A stretch of DNA of 64,000 nucleotides from JBBQLG01 sp964251665 (GTDB lineage: Bacteria > Bacteroidota > Bacteroidia > Cytophagales > Spirosomataceae). The number at the start of each line of letters is the position of its first letter. The first letter of the stretch is position 1. Shown piece after piece: positions 51,921-61,102 of the stretch. Both the position numbers and the translations under genes were made by a program. The stretch covers positions 1 to 64,000 of the forward strand of contig CAXUKO010000014.1 in assembly GCA_964251665.1 (NCBI GenBank), read 5' to 3'. Below the pieces are notes generated by a model that ran no database searches, was not told the origin of the DNA, and was given only the letters and a program-made list of their open reading frames with translations.

Positions 51921-52646
51921 ATGCAAACCTCTCCATTCCTGGGTGAATTAATTGGTACAATGGTATTAGTGCTGCTGGTCGACGGTGTTGTAGCGAACGT
52001 AGTACTGAAACGAACAAAAGGCGAAGCATCGGGCTGGATTGTTATTGGTACGGGCTGTGCCTTTGCCGTGACGATGGGCATCTTTGTCGCAAAAGCATTT
52101 GGCAGCATCGACGCCCACCTGAACCCGGCCGTAACCATCGCGTTTGCTATTGCCACCAACGACTACAGCAAAATCGCCTTTTATCTCCCCGCCCAGTTTG
52201 CCGGTGCGTTTGTCGGCGCCACGCTGGTCTGGCTACATTACCTGCCCCACTGGGCCGCTACGCCCGATCCAGCCGACAAACTGGCCTGCTTTGCCACTGG
52301 TCCAGCCATCCGCACGACTGGTCCAAACCTGATGAGTGAGACTATTGGTACGCTGGTTCTCATTTTAGGGCTGGCCGGCATTTCCTCAAAGGCTTTGGGC
52401 GAAATGGCCATTGGCGTAGGACCCTACATGGTCGGTATCCTTGTCTGGAGCATCGGTCTGTCGCTCGGCGGTACTACGGGTTATGCCATTAACCCGGCCC
52501 GCGATCTGGGACCTCGTATTGCGCATGCTATTCTGCCAATTCCGGGCAAAGGCTCTTCCGACTGGAGTTACGCCTGGATTCCCGTTGTGGGTGGGCTGCT
52601 GGGCGGCATAATCGGCGGGTTGCTGATTCGGTTGTTTACGTTATAA
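51921..52646 (+). CDS. glpF: Glycerol uptake facilitator (MIP/aquaglyceroporin)
   Basis: A 241-residue major intrinsic protein with six helices. The first pore loop has NPA at 68-70 (AHLNPAVTI). The second has NPA at 191-193, followed by Arg194-Asp195 (INPARDLGPR); the Asp after the arginine marks glycerol facilitators. It lets glycerol cross the inner membrane, where GlpK phosphorylates it. glpK follows 600 nt later on the same strand, past two small antisense genes. Confidence 0.94.
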   Translation: MQTSPFLGELIGTMVLVLLVDGVVANVVLKRTKGEASGWIVIGTGCAFAVTMGIFVAKAFGSIDAHLNPAVTIAFAIATNDYSKIAFYLPAQFAGAFVGATLVWLHYLPHWAATPDPADKLACFATGPAIRTTGPNLMSETIGTLVLILGLAGISSKALGEMAIGVGPYMVGILVWSIGLSLGGTTGYAINPARDLGPRIAHAILPIPGKGSSDWSYAWIPVVGGLLGGIIGGLLIRLFTL

Positions 52647-52719
52647 GGTAGCACTACTAAAGGAATACAGCCACTTTAGCACAGCGTTATTCCGTGACGA
52701 ACGCAACTGCTAAAAGGCT

Positions 52720-52971
52720 TCAGGCGGGTTCCTGACGACGACTCAGCATATCCTTCGCCCGTTGTAGAAATGGTTCCATTTCTTCAGCCATTGCTATAAC
52801 CTCAAGCAGGTAAGGTTTTGCTGCCTCGCGGGCAAGTAGCTGTTGATCAGGGGTAAGCTGATTAATAAATGTTCGATACGCTACGAACAACTGTTGACGC
52901 GCTACGTCCGTGGCCGCTTGTCTGAACTCCCTATGATACTTCTCAACCGTTTCTTTTATGTCAATTGTCAT
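52720..52971 (-). CDS. Small helical hypothetical protein
   Basis: An 83-residue charged, helical protein (KYHREFRQAATDVARQQLFV, LLAREAAKPYLLEVIAMAEE) with no membrane segment. It overlaps the preceding 65-residue gene by 4 nt, so the two form a coupled pair. I do not recognise either. The pair lies antisense between glpF and glpK. Confidence 0.55.
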   Translation of the reverse strand: MTIDIKETVEKYHREFRQAATDVARQQLFVAYRTFINQLTPDQQLLAREAAKPYLLEVIAMAEEMEPFLQRAKDMLSRRQEPA

Positions 52972-53165
52972 AGTTGTTCGCTGTTTAATAGATTGTTTAT
53001 GCCTGCAATGGTGTTCCGGTACTCAACTGCTTTTTTTAGTAGAAAGTCATGTTGGTCATCATCCCCATCAGCAGCAAATTCAAGAATCTGACGTTCGAGC
53101 ATTGACAAATACTGCTCTAATGTATATTTCATAGTAAGCCAGTCCTGGCGTTCATCGTCACTCAT
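52968..53165 (-). CDS. Small acidic hypothetical protein
   Basis: A 65-residue acidic protein (MSDDERQDWLTMKYTLEQYL, EFAADGDDDQHDFLLKKAVE) that is mostly helical and has no membrane segment. It is the first gene of a two-gene unit whose reading frames overlap by 4 nt. The size, charge and pairing resemble small regulatory or toxin-antitoxin pairs, but no known family motif is visible. Confidence 0.5.
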   Translation of the reverse strand: MSDDERQDWLTMKYTLEQYLSMLERQILEFAADGDDDQHDFLLKKAVEYRNTIAGINNLLNSEQL

Positions 53166-53244
53166 TCGGTTTAAATTACTTCAGACAGCGGTAGGAAAGC
53201 GGTTAAATTAAGAAACTAACAGAATATTTAGAAATATACTCAAT

Positions 53245-54744
53245 ATGCCTCAATATATTGCCGCCATTGACCAGGGCACTACCAGTACGCGCTGCATCGT
53301 TTTCGACCGGCAGGGCAACGTTGTTTCGCAGGGCCAGAAAGAGCATACCCAGATTTACCCCCAGCCGGGCTGGGTAGAGCATGACCCGGAAGAAATCTGG
53401 CGCAATACGCTCGAAGTCGTAGCGGTGGCTCGCATCAACGGCCATTTGCAGGTGAGTGACATTGCCGCCATTGGCATTACCAACCAGCGCGAAACTACCC
53501 TCGTCTGGAATCGACATACCGGCAAACCGTACTACAACGCTATCGTCTGGATGGACACCCGGACCGGCGATTTGGTAAATCAAATGGGCCAGGAACACGG
53601 ACAGGACCGGTTCCGGGCGCAGACAGGACTTCCTTTAGCCACGTATTTCAGCGGGCTGAAGCTCAAATGGATACTCGACAACGTGCCCGGCGTGCGCGAA
53701 GCCGCCGAACAGGGTGACGCCATCTTCGGCAACATCGACACCTTTCTGGTCTGGCACCTGACCGGCGGAGTAACCGGGGGCCTGCACCTTACCGACGTTA
53801 CCAACGCGAGCCGGACGCAGCTCATGAACCTGGAATCCCTTGACTGGGACGACGCGTTGTTAGCGGCCTTCACGGTGCCCCGCGCCATGCTGCCCCAGAT
53901 CCGGCCGAGCAGTGAAGTCTACGGAACCGTTACGTCGGAAGTATTGCCGGGTGTTCCTATCGCCGGTATTCTCGGCGATCAGCAGGCGGCTTTGGTTGGA
54001 CAGACCTGCTACGAACCGGGCATGGCTAAAAATACATACGGCACAGGTTGCTTTCTGCTGATGAACACCGGTACTGAATTGCGGCACTCCACCTGTGGCC
54101 TGCTGACTACGGTAGCGTACCAGTTTAAGAATCAACCAGTTCACTACGCGCTCGAAGGGAGTATAGCCATCACCGGCGCACTGGTGCAGTGGCTGCGCGA
54201 TAACCTCGGCCTCATTAAAAACAGTTCGGACATTGAAAAGCTGGCAAAAGGAGTACCCGACAACGGCGGGGCTTATTTTGTGCCCGCCTTTTCGGGTTTG
54301 TATGCACCGTACTGGAAAGCGGATGCCCGGGGCGTTATTGCGGGCCTGACGCGGTTTGTCAACAAAGGCCATCTGGCGCGGGCCGTGCTGGAAGCAACGG
54401 CGTACCAGACCATCGACGTGGTGAGGGCGATGGAAGAAGATGCGCAAATAACGCTGAAAACACTGCGCGTGGATGGTGGCATGGTTATGAATGAACTCTT
54501 GATGCAGTTTCAGGCCGACATGGCAGGTGTACCGGTTGTTCGTCCGAAAATGACCGAGACAACGGCATTGGGAGCCGCCTACGCAGCCGGTTTAGCCGTC
54601 GGCTACTGGAACGACCTGACCGATCTAAGTCAGAACTGGGGCACTGCTAAAACGTGGCAGCCCGCCATGGACGCTGCTCAGCGCACCAGGTTAATGCAGG
54701 GTTGGCACAAAGCCGTAGAACGGTCGTTTGGCTGGGAAGAATAA
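53245..54744 (+). CDS. glpK: Glycerol kinase
   Basis: A 499-residue FGGY kinase, exactly the usual length. The N-terminal phosphate loop is AAIDQGTTSTRCIVF (6-20). Other marks are VWNRHTGKPYYNAIVWMDTR (glycerol and FBP-site region), GILGDQQAALVGQ and the adenosine site LRVDGGMVMNELLMQFQAD. It makes sn-glycerol-3-phosphate from glycerol and ATP. It works with the facilitator encoded upstream. The ATG is at 53245, and an A/T-rich stretch precedes it. Confidence 0.97.
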   Translation: MPQYIAAIDQGTTSTRCIVFDRQGNVVSQGQKEHTQIYPQPGWVEHDPEEIWRNTLEVVAVARINGHLQVSDIAAIGITNQRETTLVWNRHTGKPYYNAIVWMDTRTGDLVNQMGQEHGQDRFRAQTGLPLATYFSGLKLKWILDNVPGVREAAEQGDAIFGNIDTFLVWHLTGGVTGGLHLTDVTNASRTQLMNLESLDWDDALLAAFTVPRAMLPQIRPSSEVYGTVTSEVLPGVPIAGILGDQQAALVGQTCYEPGMAKNTYGTGCFLLMNTGTELRHSTCGLLTTVAYQFKNQPVHYALEGSIAITGALVQWLRDNLGLIKNSSDIEKLAKGVPDNGGAYFVPAFSGLYAPYWKADARGVIAGLTRFVNKGHLARAVLEATAYQTIDVVRAMEEDAQITLKTLRVDGGMVMNELLMQFQADMAGVPVVRPKMTETTALGAAYAAGLAVGYWNDLTDLSQNWGTAKTWQPAMDAAQRTRLMQGWHKAVERSFGWEE

Positions 54745-54787
54745 TCACGCAGGGCGAACAGGTACGGTTTCCCATCAAAAACGTGTT

Positions 54788-54795
54788 TACCTTTG
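54788..54795 (+). promoter_or_regulatory. Putative -7 element of the exonuclease gene
   Basis: TACCTTTG, an exact TAnnTTTG, 27 nt before the ATG at 54823. It supports the later start. The -33 element is weak. Confidence 0.5.
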
Positions 54796-54822
54796 TCAGT
54801 GGCTGTTTTGCCGCCCGGTTCT

Positions 54823-55647
54823 ATGACACATCAACTTGTACTGAAAAAACCCTTGGCCTTTTTTGACCTCGAAACAACGGGAATCAACACGGCCAAAGAC
54901 CGTATTATTGACATCTGCATTGTAAAGGCCCTGCCCAACGGCGACGTTATCATCAAAAATCAGCGGGTACATCCGCAAATGCCCATCCCGATTGAATCCA
55001 GTATGATTCACGGTCTTTACGATGAAGACGTTAAGGATGCTCCTCCGTTTAAATCGGTCGCCCGATCGCTGGCGCAGTTTCTGGATGGCTGCGATCTGGC
55101 CGGATTTAACTGCAACCGCTTCGATGTGCCGGTGCTGGTAGAAGAATTTTTGCGGGCCAACGTCGATTTCGACATGAAAAATCGGCGTTTGGTAGACGCT
55201 CAGCGCATTTTTCACCTGATGGAGCCGCGTAATCTGACAGCGGCCTATAAGTTTTATTGCGGTAAAGAACTCGTTGGAGCACACGGAGCTGAAGTCGACA
55301 CGCTGGCGACATTCGAGGTACTCAACGCGCAGGTGCAGCGTTACCTGGGAATGACCTGTAAAGATGACAGCGGGAATGAGGTCGTCATTCAGAACGATAT
55401 GGACGTGCTTCATAGCCTGACTGTCAATAAGAACGTTGATCTGGCGGGTCGGATGATCTTTAACAACGAAGGGCAGGAAGTCTTCAATTTTGGCAAGCAT
55501 AAAGGCGCGCCGGTGCTGGATGTCCTGCAAAAAGAACCTTCGTTTTACGACTGGATACTAAAAGGCGACTTTCCGCTGGATACCAAACGGCGGCTGACCG
55601 AAATTCGGCTGCGGATGTTTGCCAATGGTATGATGGTAAAGAAATGA
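54823..55647 (+). CDS. DnaQ-type 3'-5' exonuclease with C-terminal DUF3820-like domain
   Basis: A 274-residue protein. The DEDD exonuclease domain starts at FFDLETTG with Asp15 and Glu17 and includes AGFNCNRFDVPVLVEEFLRA (third acid region) and the late GAHGAEVDTLATFEVL (His/Asp block). The C-terminal 70 residues (EVFNFGKHKGAPVLDVLQKE, DWILKGDFPLDTKRRL) match the small domain often fused to such nucleases in Bacteroidota. It may proofread or trim DNA or RNA. The ATG at 54823 is preferred over an in-frame TTG at 54793, which overlaps the promoter. Confidence 0.88.
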   Translation: MTHQLVLKKPLAFFDLETTGINTAKDRIIDICIVKALPNGDVIIKNQRVHPQMPIPIESSMIHGLYDEDVKDAPPFKSVARSLAQFLDGCDLAGFNCNRFDVPVLVEEFLRANVDFDMKNRRLVDAQRIFHLMEPRNLTAAYKFYCGKELVGAHGAEVDTLATFEVLNAQVQRYLGMTCKDDSGNEVVIQNDMDVLHSLTVNKNVDLAGRMIFNNEGQEVFNFGKHKGAPVLDVLQKEPSFYDWILKGDFPLDTKRRLTEIRLRMFANGMMVKK

Positions 55648-55651
55648 GCCA

Positions 55652-55682
55652 TTTGAGTAAGCCCGAATAATATTTACCTTTG
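55652..55682 (+). promoter_or_regulatory. Promoter of nuoKLMN
   Basis: TTTG (55652-55655), 19 nt, TACCTTTG (55675-55682): a strong Bacteroidota promoter with a start site expected near 55689, 16 nt before the nuoK ATG. It shows the four genes are transcribed apart from nuoA-J. Confidence 0.75.
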
Positions 55683-55704
55683 CGCGAATTCCAACCGGCT
55701 TAGT

Positions 55705-56049
55705 ATGCAACCCACGCAGCCCACTACAATACCTGACGTTATCCAGCAAATACCGCTTAACTATTACCTCATTATCAGTACGGCCCTGTTTGTGATTGGC
55801 ATCATCGGTGTACTGACCCGGCGCAACGCCATCGTCATCTTCATGTCGATTGAGCTAATGCTGAACGCCGTTAACCTGCTCCTGATTGCGTTTTCCTCGT
55901 ACCGCTCCGACTCATCGGGTCAGGTTTTCGTCTTTTTTATTATGGCGGTTGCCGCTGCCGAAGTGTCGGTTGGCCTGGCCATTATCGTGATGATCTACCG
56001 AAATGTACGCTCCATCGACGTGGGGCTGATGAATAAATTGAAATGGTAA
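55705..56049 (+). CDS. nuoK: NADH-quinone oxidoreductase subunit K
   Basis: A 114-residue subunit with three membrane helices: YYLIISTALFVIGIIGVL, AIVIFMSIELMLNAVNLLLI (with the conserved membrane Glu) and FVFFIMAVAAAEVSVGLAII (second Glu). A longer N-terminus than usual (about 14 residues) precedes TM1. It belongs to the proton-pumping membrane arm of complex I and starts a four-gene nuoKLMN unit. Confidence 0.95.
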   Translation: MQPTQPTTIPDVIQQIPLNYYLIISTALFVIGIIGVLTRRNAIVIFMSIELMLNAVNLLLIAFSSYRSDSSGQVFVFFIMAVAAAEVSVGLAIIVMIYRNVRSIDVGLMNKLKW

Positions 56050-56058
56050 AGTAGTCGG

Positions 56059-56151
56059 CAAGTCAGTAAGCGGCTGCGCCTGAGTTAGTAAGTAACTGAC
56101 GCGCAAAACGGCTTACTGACTTACCGACTTATCCCACTTACTGATTATACA
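56059..56151. repeat. Degenerate palindrome between nuoK and nuoL
   Basis: CAAGTCAGTAAGCGGCTGCG and the inverted GCGCAAAACGGCTTACTGAC, with outer AGTCGG/CCGACT, form an imperfect stem; the same CTTACTGACTTACC words recur. It lies inside the nuoKLMN transcript. Confidence 0.55.
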
Positions 56152-56154
56152 AAC

Positions 56155-58086
56155 ATGCAGACAGAACTCCTCTGTATTTTAATTCCCCTCCTTCCGCTGC
56201 TCGGCTTTGTCATTAACGGCATTGGTTTCCGCAAGGTGCCATCGGGTTTGATTGGACCTATTGCCGTTGCCGGACCCATAATTGCTTTCGGCCTGGTGCT
56301 CATGCTGTTCAGCAATTTCAGCGGTCAGCCAGTCAAAGTCAATCTGTTCGACTGGATCAGCGTCGGCGATATGCATATCAATTTCGCGTTTCAGATCGAT
56401 CAACTTTCGCTGTTGATGCTGCTGATCGTGACGGGTATCGGGTCGCTGATTCATATTTACTCGATTGGCTACATGCATCACGACGCCGGTTTTGGCAAGT
56501 TTATGGCCTTCCTGAACCTGTTTCTGTTCTTTATGTTGCTGCTGGTGCTGGGCTCCAACTACGTCATCATGTTTATCGGCTGGGAGGGCGTTGGTTTGTG
56601 TTCCTACCTGCTGATTGGTTTCTGGAATACGAATACCAGCTACAACAATGCCGCCCGCAAAGCCTTCGTCATGAACCGCATTGGCGATCTGGGCTTTCTG
56701 CTCGGTGTGTTCATGCTTTTCCACACGTTCGGTACGGTCGAATTCACCGACGTTTTCCGGCAGGCGGCTCAATTACCAGTTGGCGATAAAGCGGTCGTCG
56801 CCATCACGTTGTTGCTGTTCGTAGGAGCAATGGGTAAATCGGCACAGATTCCACTCTATACCTGGCTTCCCGACGCGATGGCGGGTCCAACGCCCGTATC
56901 GGCCCTTATCCACGCGGCTACGATGGTCACGGCGGGTATATACATGGTCGTTCGCTCGAATGTGTTGTACACACTGAGTCCACTCACGCTAGAAATCATC
57001 GGCGGCATTGCCATCGCGACGGCCCTGCTGGCTGCGTCGATTGGGTTGCTGCAAAATGACATTAAGAAAGTGCTGGCATATTCAACGGTAAGTCAGTTGG
57101 GTTATATGTTCCTGGGTCTGAGCGCGACGGCCTATACGGCGGGTATGTTCCACGTAATTACCCATGCTTTCTTTAAAGCCTTGCTGTTCCTGGGGGCAGG
57201 CAGCGTGATTCACGCCATGTCCAACGAGCAGGATATTCGTAATATGGGTGGCCTGCGGAAATACCTGCCCGTTACGTTCTGGACGTTCCTGATCGGGACC
57301 ATTGCTATTTCGGGTATTCCGCCGTTTGCCGGATTTTTCTCTAAAGACGAGATACTGGCGCATGTCTACGAGCATAGCAAGCTGCTGTGGGCACTGGGCG
57401 TCCTCGGCTCCGCGCTGACCTCGTTCTACATGTTCCGCCTGCTGTTCCTGACGTTCTTCGGCGAGTTCCGGGGTACGGAAGAACAAAAACACCACCTGCA
57501 TGAGTCACCTGCTACCATGACGGTACCGCTGATTGTACTGGCGATTCTGTCGGCCGTTGGCGGATTTCTGAATGTACCCGAAGCCCTGGGTGGCAGCAGC
57601 TGGCTGGCCACGTTTATGGCTCCCCTTTACGAACTGTCTCAAAAAGCGAACCCGGCGGCTTTCGACAATTCGGCCGTAGGACATAGTGAAGAGCTGGTTC
57701 TGATGAGCGTTTCGGCGGGCGTGGCCATTTTGTCGCTCATTGTCGCGTACTTCATGTATGTGAGCCGTCAGGCGGTCCCGGCGGCTGAAAGCGTCGAGCG
57801 GTCAGTGCCAGAGAAAGTCATTTACAACAAATACTATATCGACGAATTTTACGATGCTGTCATTGTCCGCCCGATTCGTGGACTGGGCGATGCGTTGTAC
57901 AGCTTCGGCGAGTTTGCCGTCGATGGCGTTGTGAACGGAATCGTAGCGTTGGTAGGGGCCAGTGCCAATCAACTCCGCAAACTTCAGAACGGCTCCATTG
58001 GCTTTTACGTCTTCGCGATGGTTCTGAGCCTGGCGGTAATTATTGCGGTACGCATGTTCAACTGGCAGAACCTGTTCAATTTTTAG
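56155..58086 (+). CDS. nuoL: NADH-quinone oxidoreductase subunit L
   Basis: A 643-residue antiporter-like subunit of the distal membrane arm. It has about sixteen helices, the proton channel motifs GWEGVGLCSYLLIGFW and KSAQIPLYTWLPDAMAGPTP, a Lys-rich channel segment (NDIKKVLAYSTVSQLGYMFL) and the long C-terminal lateral helix. The gap to nuoK (105 nt) holds an imperfect palindrome of the type GTAAGTCAGTAAG/TTACTGACTTACC. It is followed by nuoM 22 nt later. Confidence 0.97.
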   Translation: MQTELLCILIPLLPLLGFVINGIGFRKVPSGLIGPIAVAGPIIAFGLVLMLFSNFSGQPVKVNLFDWISVGDMHINFAFQIDQLSLLMLLIVTGIGSLIHIYSIGYMHHDAGFGKFMAFLNLFLFFMLLLVLGSNYVIMFIGWEGVGLCSYLLIGFWNTNTSYNNAARKAFVMNRIGDLGFLLGVFMLFHTFGTVEFTDVFRQAAQLPVGDKAVVAITLLLFVGAMGKSAQIPLYTWLPDAMAGPTPVSALIHAATMVTAGIYMVVRSNVLYTLSPLTLEIIGGIAIATALLAASIGLLQNDIKKVLAYSTVSQLGYMFLGLSATAYTAGMFHVITHAFFKALLFLGAGSVIHAMSNEQDIRNMGGLRKYLPVTFWTFLIGTIAISGIPPFAGFFSKDEILAHVYEHSKLLWALGVLGSALTSFYMFRLLFLTFFGEFRGTEEQKHHLHESPATMTVPLIVLAILSAVGGFLNVPEALGGSSWLATFMAPLYELSQKANPAAFDNSAVGHSEELVLMSVSAGVAILSLIVAYFMYVSRQAVPAAESVERSVPEKVIYNKYYIDEFYDAVIVRPIRGLGDALYSFGEFAVDGVVNGIVALVGASANQLRKLQNGSIGFYVFAMVLSLAVIIAVRMFNWQNLFNF

Positions 58087-58107
58087 TCCACCGGAATCCG
58101 ATACTCG

Positions 58108-59583
58108 ATGCTCACGCTTGCACTCATTCTTTTTCCTGTTTTAGCGGCTTCGGGGCTGCTACTGCTCAAAAGCGACTCCGTCAGGACGCTGGCTTTAGTG
58201 GCGGCTCTGGTTGAGGCAGCCCTGGCGATCTACACGTTTTATGCCTTTACGCCCGACAGTCAATCGCAATTCGGGTTCGACTATCCCTGGATTGGTTCAC
58301 TGGGCATCCGGTTCAGTGCAGGCGTTGATGGCATTAGTTTACTGCTCGTCCTGCTGACGGGCATACTGGTTCCGTTGATTATCCTCTCGGCCTTTCGCCA
58401 GAATTACACCCGCCCCGCTACCTTCTACGCGCTTATTCTGTTCATGCAGGCAGCGTTGATGGGCGTGTTCACTGCACGGGATGGATTCTTGTTCTACCTG
58501 TTCTTTGAAGCGGCCCTGATTCCCATCTACTTTCTGGCGGCTGGCTGGGGTGGTGAGAACCGCATTCCGGTAACCTTCAAGTTTTTTCTCTATACCATCT
58601 TCGGGAGCTTATTCATGCTGCTGGGTATGGTTTATCTGTATTATCAGACACCGCTGGTTGATGGTCATCATACCGCAGCCATCGTTGATTTTTACAAGCT
58701 AAGCCTGACCACTAAGGCGCAGGGGTTGGTATTCTGGGCATTTTTTATCGCCTTTGCTATCAAGATGCCCCTGTTTCCGTTCCACACCTGGCAACCGGAT
58801 ACTTACGTTGAATCGCCCACACCGGCGACGATGCTGCTGGCAGGTATCATGCTAAAAATGGGGGTCTACGGCGTTATCCGGTTTATCCTGCCTATCCTCC
58901 CAGCGGGCGTTGCTACGTGGGGCAGTACCGCAATGGTACTCTCTGTGATCGGTATTATTTATGGTTCTATAATTGCCATCCGTCAGCGTGATATGAAGCG
59001 GCTGATTGCCTATTCATCTTTTGCGCACGTTGGCCTGATGTCGGCAGGCGTTTTCTCGCTTACAGCTGGTGGCTTACAGGGTGCGCTGGTACAGATGCTG
59101 TCACACGGCATTAATGTGGTGGGGATGTTTTTTATCGCCGAAGTCATTTTTGAGCGGACCAGCACCCGGATGCTTGACCAACTCGGGGGTATTACCCGTA
59201 CGACGCCCAAGCTGACCGTTTACTTTATGATTATGCTGCTGGGGAGTGTAGCGCTTCCCCTCACCAACGGCTTTGTGGGCGAGTTTCTGCTATTACAGGG
59301 CGTCTTTGATGTCAACAATTACCTCGGAGCCATTGCCGGTCTGACCATAATTCTGGGCGCGGTGTATATGCTGCGGATGTACCAGAAAACTATGTTTGGT
59401 CATACCACGAGCCGTACCGAGAACTTTGCGGACCTAACCGGGCAGGAAGGCTGGGTATTGCTGCCATTAGCCATTCTGGTGTTCTGGATCGGTATCTATC
59501 CCGCTACCTTCCTGAAAATGACGGAACCGGCTGTCATGAACCTGTTGCAATACGTGGCCAAAGGAGCCGTATCGTTAAAATAA
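58108..59583 (+). CDS. nuoM: NADH-quinone oxidoreductase subunit M
   Basis: A 491-residue antiporter-like subunit with about fourteen helices. Family marks are FFEAALIPIYFLAAGWGGEN, MPLFPFHTWQPDTYVESPTP (channel with the ESP motif) and RDMKRLIAYSSFAHVGLMSA with the key Lys. It pumps protons as part of complex I. It lies 22 nt after nuoL and 12 nt before nuoN. Confidence 0.97.
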   Translation: MLTLALILFPVLAASGLLLLKSDSVRTLALVAALVEAALAIYTFYAFTPDSQSQFGFDYPWIGSLGIRFSAGVDGISLLLVLLTGILVPLIILSAFRQNYTRPATFYALILFMQAALMGVFTARDGFLFYLFFEAALIPIYFLAAGWGGENRIPVTFKFFLYTIFGSLFMLLGMVYLYYQTPLVDGHHTAAIVDFYKLSLTTKAQGLVFWAFFIAFAIKMPLFPFHTWQPDTYVESPTPATMLLAGIMLKMGVYGVIRFILPILPAGVATWGSTAMVLSVIGIIYGSIIAIRQRDMKRLIAYSSFAHVGLMSAGVFSLTAGGLQGALVQMLSHGINVVGMFFIAEVIFERTSTRMLDQLGGITRTTPKLTVYFMIMLLGSVALPLTNGFVGEFLLLQGVFDVNNYLGAIAGLTIILGAVYMLRMYQKTMFGHTTSRTENFADLTGQEGWVLLPLAILVFWIGIYPATFLKMTEPAVMNLLQYVAKGAVSLK

Positions 59584-59594
59584 GACTTAAAAAG

Positions 59595-60989
59595 ATGTTA
59601 CCCATCATTCTGTTATCCGTTTTTGGCATCGTCATGCTGTTTCTGGGTTTCCTGAAATCAAGAGCGGTATTGTTGCCAGCAACTTTAGTGTTCCTGCTGG
59701 TCACGCTCGCAGCCACTTTTGTCGACTGGAACCATTCGTTCATGTACTTTCACAACATGCTGCTGAGTAACAACCTCTCGATGGTTTTTACGGCCATTGT
59801 GCTGGTGTCGGCCTTTATGGTCGTAGCACTGTCGGGAAGTTTCATCGACGATGAGGCCGCCCAGCCTGCCGAGTATTACGGCTTGCTCCTGTTCTCCCTG
59901 GTTGGTGCCATTATGATGATTGGGTTTGAGAACCTGATTATGCTGTTTGTTGGCGTTGAGATTCTGTCCGTATCCATGTATGTGCTTACCGGCAGCGATA
60001 AGCGTAACAGCCGCTCCAACGAAGCCGCCCTGAAATACTTCCTGATGGGCGCGTTTGCCACCGGTATTATGCTTTTCGGTATGGCGTTACTGTATGGTGC
60101 GTCCGGCTCATTTGAACTCGCAGGCATCAGAGGGTACATTATCCACGGACAGGCCGTCGGCACCTCACTGCTGCTGTACATGGGCTTGCTGCTGGTACTG
60201 ATTGGCATTCTGTTCAAGGTGTCAGCGGCTCCGTTTCACTTCTGGACACCCGACGTGTATGATGGAGCACCAACCCTGTTTACGGCATTCATGTCGACAG
60301 TGGTGAAAACGGCGGGCTTCGCGGCTTTATACCGCTTACTGGCTGGTTCCTTCGGTGAGTTATACAATTTCTGGTGGATCATCCTGGCGGGCATCACCAC
60401 TGTCACCCTCATTCTGAGTAATGTTACGGCCATTTATCAGAATAGCTTTAAGCGTATGATGGCCTATTCCAGCATCTCGCACGCGGGGTATCTGCTGATT
60501 GGACTGGTAGCGATAGGTACGCAGACCAAACAGGCACTGGTGATTTACACGCTGGCCTACTCACTGTCCACCATTGCGGCTTTTGGGGTGCTGCTGCTGG
60601 TAGCCCGCAACCGCAATGCCGAAGGTCGCTTAGACGAGAGCTTCGACGCCTTTAACGGTCTCGCCCGTCAGAATCCGCTGCTGGGCTTTGTGATGGCTGT
60701 CGCCATGTTGTCACTCGCCGGCATTCCGTTAACGGCCGGGTTCTGGGGTAAATTTATGATGTTCTCCACCGCCGTGGACCGGGGCGTCATCTGGTTGCTG
60801 GTCGTGGCCGTATTGATGTCGGCCGTAGGTATCTATTATTACTTCCGGGTGGTCATTGCCATGTATTTCCGTGAAGGAACTACGGAGACAATCCGCATTG
60901 CTCCCTTTTACCGGGTGGTGCTGGTGACAGCCACGGTGCTGACTATTGTTTTGGGATTGATGCCGGGTTTATTGCAGGGCCTGGTATAA
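59595..60989 (+). CDS. nuoN: NADH-quinone oxidoreductase subunit N
   Basis: A 464-residue subunit with about fourteen membrane helices. Marks are VGVEILSVSMYVLTGSDKRN with the conserved Glu, KVSAAPFHFWTPDVYDGAPT (channel), and YQNSFKRMMAYSSISHAGYL with its Lys. It is the last subunit of the nuoKLMN block and sits next to the Nuo proteins anchoring the arm in the membrane. The unit is then followed by an apparently separate gene. Confidence 0.96.
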   Translation: MLPIILLSVFGIVMLFLGFLKSRAVLLPATLVFLLVTLAATFVDWNHSFMYFHNMLLSNNLSMVFTAIVLVSAFMVVALSGSFIDDEAAQPAEYYGLLLFSLVGAIMMIGFENLIMLFVGVEILSVSMYVLTGSDKRNSRSNEAALKYFLMGAFATGIMLFGMALLYGASGSFELAGIRGYIIHGQAVGTSLLLYMGLLLVLIGILFKVSAAPFHFWTPDVYDGAPTLFTAFMSTVVKTAGFAALYRLLAGSFGELYNFWWIILAGITTVTLILSNVTAIYQNSFKRMMAYSSISHAGYLLIGLVAIGTQTKQALVIYTLAYSLSTIAAFGVLLLVARNRNAEGRLDESFDAFNGLARQNPLLGFVMAVAMLSLAGIPLTAGFWGKFMMFSTAVDRGVIWLLVVAVLMSAVGIYYYFRVVIAMYFREGTTETIRIAPFYRVVLVTATVLTIVLGLMPGLLQGLV

Positions 60990-61039
60990 TCCATTGGCTC
61001 ACAAATGTCTCTTAACTGGCTATTCAGCCGGTTCTTACT

Positions 61040-61047
61040 TAACTTTG
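61040..61047 (+). promoter_or_regulatory. Putative -7 element of the GtrA-like gene
   Basis: TAACTTTG, an exact TAnnTTTG. It implies a transcript start near 61054, which makes an in-frame TTG start at 61052 impossible and favours a GTG at 61103. Confidence 0.5.
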
Positions 61048-61102
61048 TGGATTGAATAGCGGGCAAAATCGCATTCACCCAATCATCTTGTCGCGCCGAA
61101 CC

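Noticed and set aside
53860..54447. Leftward frame of 195 codons inside glpK
   Set aside because: glpK is full length and well conserved; the antisense frame has no recognisable feature.
54796..55530. Leftward frame of 244 codons opposite the exonuclease gene
   Set aside because: The exonuclease has DEDD motifs; the antisense frame is an effect of codon composition.
56179..56772. Leftward frame rich in His, Gln and Glu opposite nuoL
   Set aside because: Composition is what results from reading a membrane protein gene backwards; no gene is supported.
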